The position numbers and the translations under genes are program-made. Under the pieces are notes generated by a model that made no database searches, was not told where the DNA came from, and saw only the letters and a program-made list of their open reading frames with translations. Positions 25,301 to 40,300 of a stretch of DNA of 64,000 nucleotides are shown here, in pieces (position 1 is the first letter of the stretch; every line of letters starts with the position of its first letter). Source of the DNA: Siphonodentalium dalli (taxonomy: Eukaryota > Mollusca > Scaphopoda > Gadilida > Siphonodentaliidae); the NCBI GenBank assembly GCA_032622095.1, contig CP136063.1, positions 73,881,980 to 73,945,979 on the forward strand, in the 5' to 3' direction.

Positions 25301-28300
25301 AGAGCTTTATGAAAACCACCTACGATATTCTGGCAAATGTTTATGCGGGGAAGTAGAAAGTGCAGAACACTCTCTATTATGCTGTCCAAGATTTTCTCAA
25401 CTCACATTTGACTCATTGTCAAATATTGACCGGACTTTCTTAAATACCAAGATCTTATTTGAAGGCATACCATTGCTATCATATGAAATAAATTATGAAA
25501 TATTCGGAGCTACATGTACGAAATATTTTAACTATTATGAAATGAACTTTTTTGAAATGAGTTGAATGTTTATTGCATATTGTTTGAAACGACCGTTTAT
25601 TTGTTTAGTTTAAAAAAATTCAGAACAGCGGTACGGACTTTTCTTTCACAACCCATATCTCTCTCCCTCTCTGATCAACCATACCTTCTTACGCATAGTA
25701 TACACTAATGAAACCGATTTATAATATATATTTTTATTTCCTCCAATTCAGGAGAGTACATCTGAACAAACATATAAAGGGAATAAGCGATAAATATTTA
25801 CAGAATAACATGAAATGAAAAGTTAATTTGTATACACGGTTCTGTGATGCATACTATAATCCTAACATGCACCCCCCCCCCCGGAGTCTTACCCGGAATA
25901 CTAGATGTTTAATGGGCTGTGCAAGCCGCAGGGTTGCTCACAAGTGTGCCCCCATTGCGGTCTACACTGTCCCAAATCATTCGGTGTTCCGATGGACTCG
26001 GGCTGAACTAGCAAACCAGATTCCACTAAAATGTTGATACATTTATATATACATATGGCGGATGGACCTTCAATCATAATAAGAGCGGAGAATGTGGTAA
26101 ATATTGAATGTTACTGTGCGACAAATAAATGCTAACCCGCGTTATCCGACCATTGCACCATAGTGAATAAATAGCGTTAATAAAAAACGCACATATTCAA
26201 GCTTGTCTTCGACGGATGGTTATAATGTGGGAGGAATATTACCCAACAACACATGAATAATTTGCTCCATGTTTGGCACATTGATGATCAGCCTCGTGCT
26301 GGAATTTACAAACTCATTGGTTGGTAAACATAATGAGTGTGCGACGAAGGACTCAAATTATTTTTGTAAGTTGTAGCCTTAAAATCGCCCACTTCAGCAA
26401 GCACAATATCATAAAGGTTTTTCAAAATAGCGATGTAATCTCGATAAAATTGGATATCATAATTTGAGGATGAAAGATACACTTGAAACACATACATGTA
26501 TATTGTATTTGAAAGTTGTATTTGCAACCAATTATCCGGTCGTCATCTATATATATCCTGACTTGATTAACTTTGTAGAGTATTGCACAACCGCTTTTGG
26601 GCCGACCTCGTTGTATTGACAAACGTTGCGAAGCATCACAAACGGCCTGGTACGAATATTTATGATGCATACAATTTAGAACATTCACATCTTTCTGATA
26701 TAAAGTGCTCACTTATGCCCATCAGATCAGCTTCTATCCGATTAAGTGTCGTACTCAACTATAGGTGGCTTGATATCATGCCCGTGCCATTCCAGATAAG
26801 AAATGTTACCATATTAAACAATATCCACACGTTCGGGGCTATTAAATTTTTTTTGCAGATTGTGAAATAGACACATGCACGTTCATAATATGGTTGCCAT
26901 TCGTGACAATTAACGTCGGGACCCCATAATTCCGGTCTAAAACTGTCTCCATGCTTGTGTTTTCCATGTTGATTCTGGCCGATGCAGTCTGCGTACGACG
27001 AATATACATAACTTTCATAAGAGAAAAATGTACTCTGCATGCGATGAGACAGTCACAAAATGACATTTTCGTTACCCAAGAAAAGGCGAACAGATATGAT
27101 AGGGTACGGGTTTCTATGAAGATAAAAGTCAGTGTTTTCATCGCGACAATTTCTGTTTTGACGATATTCATCATGGTACCTCCCTGCTCTAAGTCCGCCG
27201 TCGTGGATAGAGCGTGATTGTCATCTAATGGGGGGACGCTTTGCCGGTGACTCTTTTGGTGTGACTATTTCATTGAGTCAAATTCGGAAAAAATTGTATC
27301 TGACAGGTTAGTTAAAGATTTCTGCAAGACAACCATGTAAGAGTCGTTTACCCCACGGCTAACTTTGTCCACATGTTCAGCCTCTTTAAAACGGCTGGTG
27401 ATGTCAGCAAAAGAATCTGTCAGTGCATAAGATGCATGTCGCCAAAGCGAGCTCCTTGTAAACATCAGAATTGTTTTCGACACAGGCGCGAATTTCAAGG
27501 CGAAGCACATTGAGTTCATCTCTGGTAGAAGCAGTGCCATTAGCACGCAAATCTTGTAAACGTATCAGTGTAGCATCGGATTGGTCAATTCAACTCAATT
27601 AACACAGTTAATGAGATTCTGGAACTGTTTATTTACTATGCACGCTGGCAGAGTTACAAAACAAGTATTTGTATGGAACATCTTGAACTGCGTGTAAGAA
27701 AGATAATTGGGCCGCCCATTTCAAATTAATCACACAGATACTGAACATGAACAACATATTTGACGATAGACGAATGAGTAATCTCGATGAGTGCCACGGA
27801 GGCCTTAAGAGACATTTTCAGAAAACTTGGTCTGCAGATAAAAAACCTGCCTAAATTGAGAACTTATATATTATTTAAACACACATACGAATTAGAAAGA
27901 TATGTAACTCTTAAAACCGAAAGTTTGATTATGGCACAAATTCTCCACCTAAATATTGAGACTGAGAGTATAATAAGGAAGATTCCAACAAAAGATATGT
28001 TATGTGTGTATTTTAGACAAGTCGAAGACGAGACACACTTTCTTCTCAGCTGTCAAGCGTATAAACACCTACGATTAAAACTAATGTCATATATCGCGAC
28101 TTAATCTGGACAGACACAACTTAGTGACGTCGGCTTACTTATTCGGCTAATGAATCGGTTTCCTCTTCCAGAAGCTAATTTTCTTTCAAAGAAGACAACA
28201 TCTTCTCAGCAAAACCTTTTCTATTCCATGAATGTGCACAACAATTGTCTTTATTATTTTGTTTAAAGTGACTTATAGACCGTATTGGCCGGATGTGTTC

Positions 28301-28314
28301 TTATTCTGTTACTT

Positions 28315-28346
<32 letters not shown>

Positions 28347-31300
28347 AATAATATTTAGGGTAATTAATAAGGAAACAGAGAAAGTAAAGAAATATATTGA
28401 CCTCCAAATTGAAGTAAGCAGAATGTGGGACCTGAGAACAAAGATAATTCCGATAGTAATAGGAGCTACAGGTGCGGTCAGTAAAAATCTCTTTAAATGG
28501 CTGAAACACCTGCCAACAAACATTTCCATCCCTCTCATACAAAAACCGCCCTGTTGGGAACATCTAGAATACTACGCAAGGTAACATCTATGAACACTGT
28601 CTAGAGAATGTTGCTACGACTGTGATTCAGTCGCCAACATTTCACTAATATTCCTCGTCATGAGTGATTTCGTAAAGAAAACAACACCAATAATAATAAT
28701 AATTTGTTACTTGACATTGTCTATGATATCTTTTATACACTATACACATGTCACTATAATAAAATATTCGTTCGTTCGTTCGTTCATTCGTATAGCCGAT
28801 ATTGGCAATTCATTCTTTTAAACATATTAATGCGCCATATATGCATATAAATACATGCATTCGGCAACGGGATTGAAGAACAAGTGCGGCCACTTATATG
28901 CTACTTCTCTCCCGATCACCAGACACTCAAGTAAAAAAAAATTAATATGGCATTGAACAATTATACATGGTATTTAAATGTAGAATGGTATAGGTTGTTG
29001 TCGTTGCTAGTCTATCCCAACTTGTTCGAATTCATATAATTCGAAAGTATCTGGTTGCGCTAATATATTACGTGGTCTTCCGTCCTTAACAATGGTATTA
29101 AATTGGACACACCAATTTTCAGCCCAGTCTCTGATTTTAATCATCCCACTATTGACTGTCGATTGAAGGTTATAAGTATCGCTATCACTGTTGATTAAAT
29201 ATGTTGTCTTGTGCTAGATTTAATTCCATCCGCAATGTCATTAATGTAAATTAAAAATACCAGAGGCCCGACTACTGATCCCTGGGGCACACCAGTTGAT
29301 ATTGAGGAGTACTGCGAAAAGCTTGAGTTAACTCTAACTCTTTGCTGTCTATTATGGAGATAGTTTATGATCCATTTCCGAATATTACCTTTCAAACCGT
29401 ATTTCTCTAATTTTAAAACAAGACCTCGGTGCCAAACTTTGTCAAACGCTTTGGAAATATCGAAAAAGACTGCACAACTCGTTTGGCCCTCGTCGATTGC
29501 ACAGTGGATATTGTGGATGATTTCAATTAGTTGAAATTCGGTACTATGACCAGGTATAGATCCAGATTGATGCTTATATAAAAGGTTATGATTTTTCAAA
29601 TGGCTTAGACTTTCATCAAAAACTATTCTCTCTAGTACCTTGCCCACACAACTTATAAGAGATGTCGGACGGTACTTTAAATGATCATGCTTATCACCTT
29701 TTTTAAAGAGGGGCATCACAACAGCTTTTTACAAATAAATTGAAAATTATCTTAAGTGGTTTGCAAACAGCCATGTGTGTCCCTTATCATTTTGCTACTT
29801 ATACCATCGGGGCCCGTGGCTTTATTTGTGTGTCAAATTTTCTAAATTTTTTATATGTCCCACTCGGTAGTTTTGATTTCTTCTATTTTTCCGGTTGTCC
29901 TTTCTGCAAATTTCGGTAATGAGGATATTTCATTTTATAGTGTACAATTTCGCGTGAAAATTTAATTTAAAATCTGTGCTTTCTGATAATCGTCCTCGAA
30001 TATTCTGTTGAAGTTTAATGGGAAAATGTTCTCGTCATTGGAGAAATTATTAAGTAAATGTTTAACGACATGCCAGAATTGTTTCGGTTCATTTACTTTC
30101 AAGTTATCATCGAGGCTTGCTAAATATTTCTCTTTTGCTGACTTTTTCAAATTATTTGATCTATTGCAGGTTGATTTATATTTATCACAGGCACTAAGAA
30201 GATTTGTGCGCAGCGCTTTCTTTCTGAGGTGATCGCGTTTCCGAATATCTTTTCTTATTGGACTGTCAAACCACGGTTTGTCCTTTTCACGTCTAGTAAC
30301 TGATTGGAATGGGATATATTTACGAGCAATTGTTAGAAATTATGAGTAAAATTGTGTACAATCTGATTTATATCGGAGTGACCTGTGCTCATGAGAATGT
30401 CTGACCATTTCGTTGCATTAATTTTAAAGTTCATACCAACAAAATCTGCTCTAGCATAAATGCAAACATTCCGTTGGTATGACTTTTGTTCTAGAATTTG
30501 GAAATGAAATTTCTACAGATGTTGCTCTATGGTCTGATAAACCTAGATCAATGGTGAACGGGTGTAGTAGGTATGTTAGACTATCACTTAATAAAATCGG
30601 ATCTAAGAGTGTTGCTGAGTTCACACCTATTCGAGTTGGTTCTTTAATTACGTTTTCAAGGGTCCATTTGCTCATGATTTTTTTAACCTCACCATCGCGA
30701 TTTAATAAATTACAATTCAGCAATGGAGTTGTCAAGATTCGTCCAGTAAGAGTCTAAGCATTCACGATCAGACTTGTAAGTTACACAGAAAAGAAATAAC
30801 TGCCTGTTTCCAATTTCAAACCACAGAATTTCGTCGTCAAAACCAAATTCAGGTAAATATTTATACACAAGACCCTCTGCAAAATACACAGCCAAACCTC
30901 CTCCATGTTCGTTTCTATCGAGTCTGAACGGACTGAGAAAATTGGAAAATAATATGGAGCCGTTATGCACTTATTTATCTAGGTGCGTCTCGGTAAAGCA
31001 TACGATATCGTAATCTTCTATGTGCTCAGCAGACTTTGATATTTTGTTTCTGAGACTACGGATATTATAGTGAATATAGATATAGTTTCTGGTTTGATCG
31101 GCCCTGGTTGAACTTCCACGTCATTGGATATAATAATCAGTAAACTAAACAAAAATATGAAAGTACCTATATGTTTCTGCGCGGTGTAAGATTCATCAGA
31201 TGAGGTGTTGACTTTTTTGTATTGACTTTGCTCTGCGCCTTCGGAGATTAAAGTATTCGATAACAACACTGTATTGTACAATATCAATATTCATGGATAT

Positions 31301-34300
31301 GGAAAATCCATAGAGGGAATGTAAATAGGGTCGTCATCGGATATAATCAGATAAGAAAGCACAATCAGTTTCAGCAAATGAGTACTTAAGCTTGACGTAA
31401 CGAAGAGACTAGCAACACATTCAGATGAACAAAACAAAAAAATAATATATACATATAGAACAAAAATAATTCAAAAGGAGTTTTCAATCATAAAAGAGCA
31501 TACTGTCGAGTGGTTTCATAAGGATAATGTCATAATAATCAGGTAAGTAATTTCGCAAGCTGCCAAATGTTTATAAAATAGTGTGTAATTCTCAGATTTA
31601 GAAGTTGTGGGAATCTAAAGATATATGCAAAACTCGTTATTTACATCGCTGTCAGCGCGATGATGGTTTCATGTTTTATATGCATAAAAGATGAGCCAGT
31701 AACAAGTTATGATCAATTGATTTAAAAATTCCTATAGAGTTATCTACATGTATCCAGGCTACTCCAAAATGCGCCCACGAGCCGATTCCCGTTGATAATA
31801 AGATTGCTCAAATTCTCCATTTGTATAGCCTCAATTCGGATGTATTTGCCTTCGGCTGTTGCTACTGGATTAATCTTGGTTACATTGAGATGTGATACCT
31901 GTATGTCTCCTTTTAAGCCACTATGCTCCGCCTCGGTGCTCAAATTGGACATCCAGCTACCATATCCACATGTTTCGCCTATATATGTTGCCAAAGATAA
32001 CTTTAGTATACCGTATACGGTTAATACAATTTATATAGCTAAGCACGGGAACACTTGTGTATGGTCGCGGAACGTTTCACGCGAACATTCACATGTACAC
32101 AGGTTGACGATTTGGTCCCGACTATTTTAATTGGTGATCGGAATTTGACATATGTATATATACCTCCACATTCTTCGTCTCTGCAGAAGATTATCGCCTC
32201 TGATTCTCCCTCACATCCCGTCTGTCCGTCTGATCCTTTTGAGTTACAAGTCCTCTTCCCTATCGTGTTTCCTATCCCACATGACACGCTGCACGGTCCA
32301 TTTGTCCAAGACGACCATTGTCCAGTAACTGCTGCAACGATGCGGACAATGTGTACCTGACTAAAATTCGAGGCACAATTAAGCGAAAATAAGGCCCCCC
32401 CCCCTCCCCCCAATATTTTCTCGCCATGTTAACGAGGCAAATTAGTTCGGGATATTCCGGGACAAACTAATTTCTTAATATACATTCGGCATCGATTCTA
32501 GTCATTTTGCTTGCGACAATGGACATGGTATAAGACTCAATATACATGTATTATACATGTGAAAGTCTCTTTTATACGTAGTGTATATTGTATTAATTGC
32601 TGGCATAACACGGCTGCGATCTGGGAACGACGCGTTTTAATGCTTGCTTGATGGAACAACCAAAGAAACATGTACTGACTCGTAGTGGATAACAAGCACT
32701 GGGTATATTTACATGTATCCAGGCTACACCAAAATGCGCCCACAAGCCGATTCCCGTTGATAATAAGATTGCTCAAATTCTCCATTTGTATAGCCTCAAT
32801 TTGGATGTATTTGCCTTCGGTTGTTGCTACTGAATTAATCTTACATTAATGTAAATACATGTACCTACCCAATGGAAAACAAATTATATATATACTTGAG
32901 GTTGTGGGGTAATGCCATGGGGACATCATCGCTATCTTGGGTTACAGTGCGATGTGATACCTGTATGTCTCCTTGTAGGCCACTATGCTCCGCCTCGGTG
33001 CTCAAGTTGGACATCCAGCTACCATATCCACATGTTTCGCTTATATATGTTGCCAAAGATAACTCTAGTATACCGTATACGGTTAATACAATTTATATAG
33101 CTAAGCACGGGAACACCTGTGTATGGTCACGGAACATTTCACGCGAACATTCACATGTACACAGGATGACGATTTGGTCCCGACTATTTTAATAGGTGAT
33201 CGGAATTTGACATATGTATATATACCTCCACATTCTTCGTCTCTGCAGAAGATTATCTCCTCTGATTCTCCCTCACATCCCGTCTGTCCGTTTGATCCTG
33301 TTGAGTTACAAGTCCTCTTTCTTATCGTGTTTCCTATCCCACATGACACGCTGCACGGTCCATTTGTCCAAGACGACCATTGTCCATTATCTTCTGTAAC
33401 GATGCGGACAATGTGTCACAACTGGTCAGAACATGCACTACGTAATTGTTCAAGAATTCCGATAATGTTCATTTCAGAAACATCGAGGTTGGAATACTAC
33501 ACAGTTGGAGAAATATTGCGAGATATGCAGTCACCTGATAATTTACCCAAGCGTGGGCTGTGTCAGTCGTCTAAACAAATTGGTAATAAAGACCGTGACC
33601 AAAATATCAAACTAACAATCACTGAGTATGCGGCGCTGACTCGATAATTGATAATTATCAATATAGTTGACATCAACCCTTCGCGTCTGGAACCGCCGAA
33701 TTCAGCTGAAACCCGGACCAACTAATATTTCAGACTGTATGTGAATCATGGCTTACAGACTCAACGTAATCCACACAAAAACTACTCCGTTAACACCATT
33801 TGAGGCTCAACGCATTCCATGTCTGATTCTTACAGGCGCTAATTGAGTGAATGTATTGGGTTTGTGATTATACCCTAATATATTGTCAATATATGGACAG
33901 AGGCTCAGCACAGTTCATACTGGAATACATGTTCAATATATGCATGGTAGGCTCAATGTGGATCACACCGGGATATATCGTTATCATCCATGTTGAAGGG
34001 GCAGAGCTCAACGCTTTGAATTCCAGAATACACGGTGTGAAATACATGGTCAACATATAGGTGGCTCAACACTGTTTATACCGAATTTCGTAGCAGAATA
34101 TATCGTCGTTCAACGAATTTGATACCGGAATATATCGTCAACATATTGGAGGCTCAATCAATGTATATGCGTAATACATGATCAACATAATGGTGGCTCA
34201 ACGCATTCAGCATATTTGTGGCTCAACTCATTTAATGACGCAATACATGGATCAGCATATTGGTGGCTCAACTCATTTAATAGCGTAATACATGGCCGGC

Positions 34301-37300
34301 ATATTAGTGGCTCTGCTCATTAATAACGTAATACATGGCCAGCATATTGGTGGCTCAACTCATTTAATTACGTAATACATGGCAGCAACTCATTTAATAT
34401 CGTAATACATGGCCAGCATATTGGTGGCTCAACTCATATAATGACGTAATACATGGCCAGGAAATTTGTGGTTTAACTCATTTAATGGCGTAATACATGT
34501 TCAACATAGTGGTGGCTCAACTCATCTAATGGCATAATACATGGTCAGCATATTGGTGGCTCAACTCATTTAATGGCGTAAGACATAGTCAGCACATTGA
34601 TTGGTGGCTCAACTAATACATGGTCAGCATAGTGATGGCTCAACTTATTTAATGGCGTAATACATGATCAGCACATTGGTGGCTCAACTCATTTAATGTC
34701 GAAAGACATGGTCAACATATTGGTGGCTTAACTCATTTAATGGCGTAATACATGGTCAGCATAGTGGTGGCTCATCTCATTTAATGGCGTAAGACATGGT
34801 TAGCATATTGTTGGCTCAACTCATTTGATGTCGTAATACATGGTCAGCAGATTTGTGGCTCAACTCATTTAATGGCGTAATACATGGTCAGCATTGTGGT
34901 GGCTCAACTCATTTAATGGCGTAATACATGGTCAGCATAGTGGTGGCTCAACTCATTTAATGGCGTAATACGTGGTCAGCATAGTGGTGGCTCAACTCAT
35001 TTAATGGCGTAATACGTGGTCAGCATATTGGCGGCTGAATTCATTTAATGGCGTAATACATGGTCAGCATATTGGTGGCTCAACTCATTTAATGGCGTAA
35101 TACATGGTCAGCACATTGGTGGCTCAACTCATTTAATGGCGTAAGACATGGTCAACATATTGGTGGCTCAACTCATTTAATGGCGTAAGACATGGTCAGC
35201 ATATTGGTGGCTCAAATCATTTAATGTCGTAAGACATGGTCAGCATATTGGTGGCTCAACTCATTTGATGACGTAATACATGGTCAGCATATTGGTGGCT
35301 CAACTCATTGAATGGCGTAATACATGGCCAGCATATTGTTGGCTCAACTTATTTAATGTCGTAATGCATGGTCAGCATAGTGGAGGCTCAATGCGGATCG
35401 TATCGGAATTTATTATCCATCCCTTAACTAACAGTATTTATGATTGGGCAAAAACCGCCACGTGATAATCCGGGAAAAAGTCATATTGGACTCCAGAATG
35501 TCATAATGGACTCCCAAGTGTGCAATATGACTTTTTTATCGGGACTCTGTGACGTCACGGATAATTATTGCGAACTGAATCGGTGAAATTGTGATGCGCG
35601 CGCAACACTGGTGGATTTAGCAGACGTTTCACTTCCGCATTGAGTTTTTTTTTCATTTCCGTGTTTACAGTTCCAAATCATGCTTTCTGATGATCAAATA
35701 CAGGCTTTTATAGAGAACTAGCAGGGTTACCCGGCGTTTCCCAGGTTAAAGTCATGTGAAACCCTCTGTGGATATTTGGTGGGAATAGAGAATACTCTTG
35801 CTCTCAAAGTGTTACACGTATTCTCATAAATTGTATATCCAAATGGCATCACAAAACATGATTTTTACACATGGAATATAAGTAGTGACCCACGTTGTCA
35901 GGTTGGAGCGATTATCATTTTGTTTAATCCGTCCCACCAATAAAGAAGTATTTATTTATTTACAACTGCGTATACTTCAGACGTTATATCATGAAACATG
36001 AACATCATAAACACATTATAGTTCGAAAAAATAAAAGACGACAATAATTTTCCACATAAAGATGTATCAATTAATCAATCTAGTTTATGATATATTCATG
36101 AAGATACAGATGTTTTAAAGATATGTCCAGGTGCCCCTCTGTACTGGTGCTATATACTGGCTAATCATTTTATGTTTAAAAGGATTGATGTTATGCATGT
36201 ATATTTACATACTAAGTGTTATCATCACTAAATCCAGCATTCTGATTGGTCGGCGCCCACGTGGCTAGTTGCAGTTATTTCTCGGTGAATGCAATTGCGC
36301 AACGGCTCATAACACCAAGCTCATAACACCATCGATACGTCATTGGGTTTGGAAAGACGAACGCGTAATGTTTTGGGCGCATTTGAACTCGCGCAGGATT
36401 GACTTAATACATCATCGGGTTTCAATATGAAGAGAAAATGTTCTGTAAACTTTTGCCAAGGGTGCTATTGGGTATTTTGGACTGTTTTTGTCACGAAACA
36501 CTTTTCGATTTAAATACATTTACAAAAGTGGCTTTTTCGCTAAATGTATATAAATATAAGGATTAACTGTTATGTGGACTATTTTTATGGAGATGTAACC
36601 GTGAGGTAAGTGGTCATAACTTGTATGTAAAACCCTTCGGGTTTTACACAAGTTATGTCCACTTACATCACGGTTACATCTCCATAAAAACAGTCCACAT
36701 GACAGTTAATCCTTATATAGCAGCTACATGTGCCCGACACAGCGCGATTTTGAGTTGTTTATGTTAGGCGATGAGTCTGTTCAAAAAAATGAAAGAAATC
36801 CTCTGTATCTGGCAGATATACCCTTGTCAGACGTCAATATTGAAAAGTCATGTGGTACGGACTGCGTTTTCCTTTATCTCAGAAGTGACCATAATTGACT
36901 GCACACTGTGACCACTATTTTTGAACAGGCCTGCTCTACATTTCCATATCTCTTGGCAATAATTGTAACATTTTTGTGGAAACTATATTGAATGGGACAG
37001 ACTCAATCGGGTTATAATATATACATGAGCCATTCTAATATGCAATCCTCTGACGATTCAAGGTCCCTCAGTTTGAATGAATATATGTATATCTTAAATA
37101 GATTGATAGAAATATACTTTTAATGCTTTCTTCTATGTATCTGTGTTGCTAGATCATTATAGGAATGCCCTTATTTCCATCCCCATATAAATATGACAGT
37201 TGAGAAGATATAATTGTTCAAGTGACTTAATTCGGTCACCATTTGTCGAGATTGTGAAATTGGAACGCCAAAAACTCATTCGAACGACGTGGGGATGGCC

Positions 37301-40300
37301 TGGGAGATGACTATATATAACTTTCTTGGATATCGGCGAATTGAACAATCTTATAAATGCTAGTGAATCTCCTCTCCTCATCCATGACCCAAATGACACC
37401 AAATGTGATTTAATTCATCATATCATTAGAGAAGAACGTGCATGCATTTGGTGGAATCAGTGCTAAATATATGTGTATCAACTTTGGTGCAACTCCCCTC
37501 ACGCATGGCTTGAACCGCGCCACTTTTGTCATATTTAAACCACGGCTATTAGACTCATGCATGCATTATATAATGGAGATGATTATATATAAGTTTGTTG
37601 GTAATCGGAAACTAAACAAATTCTTATCATAGTTATTACCCCCCCCCCCCCCATCTCTCACCCAAACGGTACCAACTTCGCGTCTTTAGATCGCACGTTT
37701 ATAATATATCAATTTGGTCGAAATCTGTGCTAAAAATAGCCCCTCCCCTGACACTAACAACGTCACTTTAGAACATTTTAACCCGCACCATTATCTTAAT
37801 CGTAAAAAGTTACCCCTTTTAGACCGCCTTGGTGCCATCTCGATTGTACCCTTAAAGTTATATATATATATATATAGAACACAGATAGATATTCGCAAAT
37901 ATTTGATTCATTGTATCATTGAGAAGAACGTGCATGAGTTTGATGGTAATTGGGACTAAACATATTTTTATAGTTTTTGGTGACCCTCCCGTCCCTATTC
38001 GGACTCAAGCGGCGCCACTTTTGACATCATTAAACGACACACTTAGACTCATTATAGAGAAGAATATATATATACAATTTATGAAAATTGGCGAATACAA
38101 ATTCGTATCAAATTTAGGGCCACCATCTCTCACTCAAAAGGCACCAATTTGGCGCATTTAAACCACTCGATTAAATTATTCGTATCACGGAGAAGAATAT
38201 GTATTAATCAGGTGGAAATCGGCGCTAAACATATTGTTTATCAATGTTTGTGTCCCTCCCACCCTCTAGGCACCCCTGTCTCGAATGGCCCCACTTTTGA
38301 CATCTTTAAACTACACAATTAGACTCCTGATATTATGGAGATTATTATTTGTAAGTTTGGTGCTGATCCGCGACTAAACAAATTTTTATCCAATTTAGTG
38401 CCCACCCCACCCCACCCATCTCTCACCAAAGCAGCACCAATGTGACGTCTTTAAAATCACACGATTAGATTCCTCATATCATGGATAAGAATATATATAA
38501 ATTTGGTGGAAATTGGCGCTAAAAATATTGTGTATCAATTTTGGTGCCCCTCTCCCTTTCAGTGCACCCCTGACTCGAATGACGCCACTTTTGGCAGCTT
38601 TAAGCCACGCCATTAGACACCTCATACCATGGGGTTGAATTTGTATAAGTTTCGTGGTAATTGGCGACTAAATCGATTCTTATCAGATCAAGTACCCACC
38701 CACCGCACCCCCCCCCCCCCAATCTCTCATCCAAACGACACCAATTTGGCGTCTTTAAATCACACAATAAGATTCCTTGTATCATGGAGAAGATCTTAGA
38801 AGAATGTGCATAAATTTGGTGGAATTCGGCGCTGAAATTATTCTGATAAATTTTGGTGCCCCTCTCCCCTAAGTCCCCTTCCGGGCATCCCTGGCGCGAA
38901 CGGCGCGACTTTTGACATATTTAAACAACACCATTAGATTTATCATATTATGGGAATTATTATATATAAGTTTGGTGGCAATCGGCGACAATTTTTTTCT
39001 GCCCCTCCCCCTTTTCTGCCCCTGACAACAACGGCGAAAATTCTAACCCTCGCCACTATCTTTCTCGTAAAATGTTATTGCTAGTAGACCCCTTTTGTGC
39101 GATCTAGGTGGTCCCCTGTGAATTTCTATAGAACACAGACAGACATTCGCAAATATAGATATAGATTAAGTGCCAACAAATACCAAAAGTAACCACTAAA
39201 GTTTTCTTCCCAAACTTTGGATAAACATACAGATGGATAATAAAAATGTCGTTGTACAATGTTGTGTACAGTGTGAGTTTTTTTTGTACTCGTCCAGACT
39301 GTGGTGAAGAGTCATATTGGACTCTACACTGCGTGTCCCCGTCCAATATGACTTTTCACCACAATCTGGACTAGTACAAGAAAAACACATTCTGTACACA
39401 ACATTGTATAATAACTTCAACAATCGTCAACATCATTATGTGATGCTCTAATTGGTTCATGCCGGGATAAATCGTATACATGCATATGAGGCTCAACGGC
39501 GTCAAGACAAATCACGGCGCTACTTCTGCGCACCTAGTACAAACGCTATCGCATGCCAAATGGGGTGGGATGCTGAAAAATCGCAAGCCAATTTGCGCGC
39601 GATTTAGTTTGCCGTGTCCCGCGTGACTCAGCATCGCATGCGAATATCGTATACTATGTTTCGATTGTAAAATTCAAAGAAATGTAACTCTAATATACCC
39701 GTTATTTAGTAAAAAATCATACCAAAAGAATGACACCACAAAGAGACACGTTTCAAAAACACTATAGGAAAAATCACTTTTAGCGTGGGTGGGCTTGGGG
39801 GAGGCGGACTATACTGTCTAACCTGTTGCAGGCGCGTTAAGCAACGTCACCCCTTTTTCAAATTGATATCGAGGCAGTCAGGTCGCGCCAGCGACCGCTG
39901 CCGCGGGGGCCTGATGGCTCATAAAAACAACTCTATATATAAGCGCCCGCGGCTACCACTTTATAGCATCAAGGGTAGACTGAGCAAATCGAGACGGGAT
40001 GCTGGTCCCGCCAAACTCTCCAGACGGCATCGACATATCAAAACGCATGCGATTCTCGCCTATCGTATCTGTATTTGGACGGGATTGTGTGCGGATGCGC
40101 TGTTCTGCGATATATAGGTGATTCTCAACTGTGCAATCATATCGGTCTACATGTATTATATATGGACGCTCTGTATGTGACATACCTGCACACTCAACTT
40201 CTCTACACAGCATTGTACCCTCGTCGACACCGTTGCACCTTTCATTGTGACTATTACATGTTCTTGTTATTATTGCCGTGCCAACACCACATGTCACACT

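Larger units (their letters stand above)
31742..33414 (-). repeat. Tandem duplication of a TSP1+Y exon block
   Basis: Copy 1 (31742-32352) and copy 2 (32709-33414) are near-identical, offset by 967 bp at the Y end and 1062 bp at the TSP1 end; the difference is one stretch of about 95 bp at about 32845-32940. Each copy holds one TSP1 exon, one intron and one Y exon. Introns are about as similar as exons, which suggests a recent event. Confidence 0.85.

Noticed and set aside
28285-28352. Apparent hydrophobic leader ([15 protein letters not shown]) before a LINE tail
   Set aside because: It is translation of an (ATA)n microsatellite.
31900-33056. Conserved frame [19 protein letters not shown] (about 31994-31910) and its copy SETCGYGSW (about 33056-32970) as an extra exon
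   Set aside because: Its splice-like borders are phase 0, and joining it to exon Y creates a stop; every accepted exon is 1-1. The similarity follows from the recent tandem duplication.
33123-33647. 174-codon plus-strand open frame
   Set aside because: It lies antisense over TSP1-B and its duplicate is antisense over TSP1-C; it is a shadow of those exons.
34140-35395. Regular 44-bp repeats as a CRISPR array
   Set aside because: Repeats are directly joined with no unique spacers, and the setting is eukaryotic; it is a satellite.
39960-40068. Short frame after a phase-1 acceptor ([10 protein letters not shown] onward) downstream of TSP1-A
   Set aside because: No convincing phase-1 donor, no recognisable domain and no second copy.
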